Shown here: positions 4,763-6,776 of the stretch, piece by piece
Position numbering within the stretch: position 1 is the first letter of the stretch
Layout of the letters: each line of letters opens with the position of its first letter
Assembly: GCA_002418595.1 (NCBI GenBank)
Contig: DIEK01000039.1
Span: forward strand, 4,238-11,013
DNA length: 6,776 bases
Direction of reading: 5' to 3'
From: Candidatus Omnitrophica bacterium UBA5776
GTDB taxonomy: Bacteria > Omnitrophota > Gorgyraeia > Gygaellales > Profunditerraquicolaceae
Notes under the pieces: model-generated
Told to the model about the DNA's origin: nothing
Database searches by the model: none
Seen by the model: only the letters and a program-made list of their open reading frames with translations
Program-made: the position numbers and the translations under genes

Positions 4763-4832
4763 TATTCGCATAATAATTATTTAAAAGAAAGTCCTGTGTT
4801 TTCTTAATCTCGCTTTGATTTTTATAACGCAT
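4731..4832 (-). CDS. Small ORF of 33 codons, unknown
   Basis: ATG at 4832 opens a frame MRYKNQSEIKKTQDFLLNNY, then YANTKERYGYQAQ, ending TAG at 4731-4733. It begins 35 bp beyond the DUF2079 stop, with a weak purine-rich GAGAGAAAT upstream, and its frame stays open backward into the DUF2079 3' end. It is lysine-, asparagine- and tyrosine-rich, with no signal peptide or membrane helix. Its end overlaps the start of the DUF2079-like remnant. It could be a real small protein, the tail of a lost gene, or chance. I do not recognise it. Confidence 0.2.
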   Translation of the reverse strand: MRYKNQSEIKKTQDFLLNNYYANTKERYGYQAQ

Positions 4833-4867
4833 ATTTCTCTCGCTAATTCTATCTCTACTTAAAGAAG

Positions 4868-6589
4868 TTATGTTCTCTCTTTTTTGAATATCTGCAGCCC
4901 TTCGGCATCGCGGTAAACCTGACTATAGCCGTGGCCGGATATTTGTTCCAGTATGGACGGGAATTTGCCCCCGGAGAACTTTTTGTGCGCTACAATATAA
5001 TCGCTTTCATATCGCCGCCGCGATAAAGACAGGTTCTCTTTATGCTCTGCCCTGGCCACTTCCACGCCGCTTAACTTCGGATAATTTGCTTCCGCCTTCA
5101 TCTCTTCCAGCAGATAAAGCTTTTCCCGGCGCGAAAGATGGGCTGAAATATTGATCGTTGCGGTGACCGAAGCGTCATCCGGGATATATTTACGCAAAGC
5201 CGCGGTGATATTCTCCGCTCCGATATCCCTCCCCGCCCTGATGAATTTGCTTATGCGGTGACCGGAAGTCTTGCCGTAGAAACCCGCCGCGAAGAAGACC
5301 AAATATAGCGACAAAAGCAGACTGATCCTCTCCTTATGCCCCGGGAATCTTAGGAACAGCTTCTTTTGCAGAACAGTTAGCCCGCTTATCGCCGCGATAA
5401 AAACAGCCGGCACCGTGTGCGCCGAATACTGCGCCATTATATTCAGCAGTCCGAGGTGCCCGAAACTCCCCAGGACAAATATCCCCGCAGGAAGCATGAA
5501 CAAAGCGTAATGCGCCGGACTCAATAAAGATAGGAAACCGGTAGGGCCCAACAACTGAAAATAGTATCTCAACCTGACCTCATCGAAAAATACCCGGATA
5601 AAACCCGCAGGATCACGAGCGAGAGCAGTAAAATTATCCTTGATTGAAGGCCCGAAAGGAAGCCAGGCGTAATACTGGTATTGCTCCGCTCCCAGCGGAC
5701 GAAAAAAAACAGGCATAACGAATTTCGTGAGAATAATCCAGTAAAGCAGGGCCGCGGCGGAAAGAATAAACCCTGTCCGCCTACTCTCTTTTCTGGTCAT
5801 CGCGAATATGCCGAGTCCCAGCACCAGGAACGCGGCGTTCTCCTTGCATAACAGCATTAGCAGGCACATCCATACTGCTCCGCGGCGCCGGCTCGTAATC
5901 AGCAGATAATAAGCATATAAAAGCAATAACGGCAGAAAACAATCGGGATGGAACTCGAACATCCCCGCTCCCTGTATGCCGCGCGAAAGAAAATACGCCG
6001 CAACAACGCCGCAAACCAATACTCTACTCTCCAGCCTTCGTTTGGCGATCAAATATAACGGTATCATCGCCGAAGAAAGCGCCAGCGCCTGCACCGCGAA
6101 AAGAAACCTGACATCCGGAAACATCCTGTAGAATGGAGCCAGAAAAAGCAGGACCGGCTCGAAATGATTCCCGAGCGAATTGCAATCCCCCATTATAGAA
6201 GAAACGAAAAAGCGGCCGTGCGCGGAATTCCAAATGATCTGCTCGTATATGGCGAGGTCGAAATTGCTGGAGTAGGAGTTGTAACGCGTAGTCGAAAGCA
6301 AAAATATGATACCCGAAAGAATAAATATTGCGGCTCCGAGCGCCTTCCATTCGTCTATTCGGCGCAAATTAGCGGCAATATCCGGCATGATATATCTTTT
6401 TTTATTTGCGGCTATATAGACGGAGGCGAAAAACAACGTTGCCGTAATCAGAAGAAAAGGAAATAACAAGGAAGCAGGTTTTCTAAAAAGAAAGGAATAG
6501 TTGGTAAAAAAAAGGGATAGACATAAAACAGTTCCGGCTGCGCCGAGGAAAAACAGCGTGGATGCGATTTTTCTACTGCGCGTGACCAT
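4868..6589 (-). CDS. DUF2079 family polytopic membrane protein
   Basis: This complete 573-residue protein has roughly ten to twelve hydrophobic helices, clear ones at about 10-29, 41-61, 83-100, 163-182, 188-203, 216-233, 238-265 and 273-290. Family landmarks are NFDLAIYEQIIWN (109-121), the loop GNHFEPVLLFLAP (140-152) and KENAAF (249-254). After the last helix comes a soluble, probably extracytoplasmic tail with ASVTATINISAHLSRREKLY, as is typical for DUF2079. The family resembles GT-C membrane glycosyltransferases in layout, but no activity is proven. ATG at 6589 is supported by GAAGGA (plus strand 6595-6600) 5 nt upstream. It follows the O-antigen ligase stop by 27 bp, so the two are probably one operon for envelope glycan work. 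An internal 18 bp (5970-5987) is identical and in frame with the ligase fragment at 3468-3485. Confidence 0.88.
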   Translation of the reverse strand: MVTRSRKIASTLFFLGAAGTVLCLSLFFTNYSFLFRKPASLLFPFLLITATLFFASVYIAANKKRYIMPDIAANLRRIDEWKALGAAIFILSGIIFLLSTTRYNSYSSNFDLAIYEQIIWNSAHGRFFVSSIMGDCNSLGNHFEPVLLFLAPFYRMFPDVRFLFAVQALALSSAMIPLYLIAKRRLESRVLVCGVVAAYFLSRGIQGAGMFEFHPDCFLPLLLLYAYYLLITSRRRGAVWMCLLMLLCKENAAFLVLGLGIFAMTRKESRRTGFILSAAALLYWIILTKFVMPVFFRPLGAEQYQYYAWLPFGPSIKDNFTALARDPAGFIRVFFDEVRLRYYFQLLGPTGFLSLLSPAHYALFMLPAGIFVLGSFGHLGLLNIMAQYSAHTVPAVFIAAISGLTVLQKKLFLRFPGHKERISLLLSLYLVFFAAGFYGKTSGHRISKFIRAGRDIGAENITAALRKYIPDDASVTATINISAHLSRREKLYLLEEMKAEANYPKLSGVEVARAEHKENLSLSRRRYESDYIVAHKKFSGGKFPSILEQISGHGYSQVYRDAEGLQIFKKERT

Positions 6590-6616
6590 ATTTTTCCTTC
6601 ACAACATCCTCGGCGT

Positions 6617-6776
6617 TCAACGGGGTTGAGCCATGTTTTCATCCTCCGCAGCCGTCATTCCCAGCAATATCCAGAATAACGTCGAAAGCTGAAGTGAATA
6701 AAGCTGTGTATCGAGAAAGCTGTGCGCCAGGAAACCCACGCATCCGGCAAGCAATGCCGCTTTCATTACGTCCCTG
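6617..6776 (-). CDS. O-antigen ligase/polymerase family protein, C-terminus (starts beyond the right edge)
   Basis: The minus-strand frame enters as RDVMKAALLAGCVGFLAHSF, continues LDTQLYSLQLSTLFWILLGM and ends TAAEDENMAQPR at TGA (6619-6617). The HSFLDxxL...LFWxLLG ending is typical of the last transmembrane helices of Wzy/WaaL-type proteins, which polymerise or ligate lipid-linked glycans on the periplasmic face of the inner membrane. The stop lies 27 bp before the DUF2079 start, in the same direction, indicating an operon. The beginning (RDVMKAAL) is identical in DNA to the truncated fragment at 3269-3293. Most of the gene is outside the window, so ligase cannot be told from polymerase. 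Confidence 0.75.
   Translation of the reverse strand, partial: RDVMKAALLAGCVGFLAHSFLDTQLYSLQLSTLFWILLGMTAAEDENMAQPR

Noticed and set aside
5781..6350. Further minus-strand ORFs of 77 and 108 codons within the DUF2079 gene, and a plus-strand ORF at 6164-6466
   Set aside because: They are in other frames of a convincing membrane-protein gene and show arginine-rich, shadow-type composition.
6448..6642. 64-codon minus-strand ORF over the ligase-DUF2079 junction
   Set aside because: It overlaps the ligase end and the DUF2079 start in another frame. Both of those have clear family motifs, and this one does not.

Overview
This window looks like an accessory, heavily rearranged stretch of a bacterial chromosome, set inside a surface-polysaccharide or envelope neighbourhood. 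The gene families present are two complete AAA_14/DUF4143 ATPases, pieces of at least two more, an O-antigen ligase/polymerase (Wzy/WaaL-type) C-terminus, a DUF2079 polytopic membrane protein, a SAM methyltransferase and a secreted protein with a carboxypeptidase-regulatory-like domain. This mix is common in environmental, often uncultured, Gram-negative-type lineages such as the Omnitrophota/Planctomycetota side of the tree. That placement is a low-confidence inference, because the window holds no rRNA or marker gene.

Layout from left to right: (1) 1-101, minus strand, the signal peptide and first residues of a secreted protein that runs out of the window. (2) 102-390 holds no gene, only a GC-rich hairpin and a possible minus-strand promoter. 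(3) 391-1554, minus, complete DUF4143 ATPase 'A', with a strong promoter and a perfect palindrome directly upstream. (4) 1615-1826, minus, a 5'-truncated partial copy of the secreted protein, sharing 25 identical bases with the left edge of the window. (5) 1845-3029, minus, complete DUF4143 ATPase 'B', again preceded by a promoter and a perfect palindrome. (6) 3117-3822, minus, a run of three gene fragments: a chimeric ATPase tail, an internal piece of an O-antigen ligase gene, and the C-terminal domain of a third ATPase type. (7) 3980-4687, plus, a visibly AT-richer methyltransferase, the only plus-strand gene. (8) 4682-4832, minus, a remnant resembling the 5' end of the DUF2079 gene and a small ORF. 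(9) 4868-6589, minus, an intact DUF2079 membrane protein. (10) 6617-6776, minus, the C-terminus of an O-antigen ligase just upstream of the DUF2079 gene.

The ligase and DUF2079 genes are probably co-transcribed (27 bp gap, good ribosome binding site) and belong to envelope glycan assembly or modification. The methyltransferase could serve the same pathway. The two ATPases look like independent single-gene units, each with its own promoter and a palindrome spanning the presumed transcription start. Pieces matching both window flanks (the secreted protein on the left, the ligase on the right) lie in the middle beside the ATPase units. This suggests repeated insertion and partial duplication around DUF4143 units, although mis-assembly has to be excluded.
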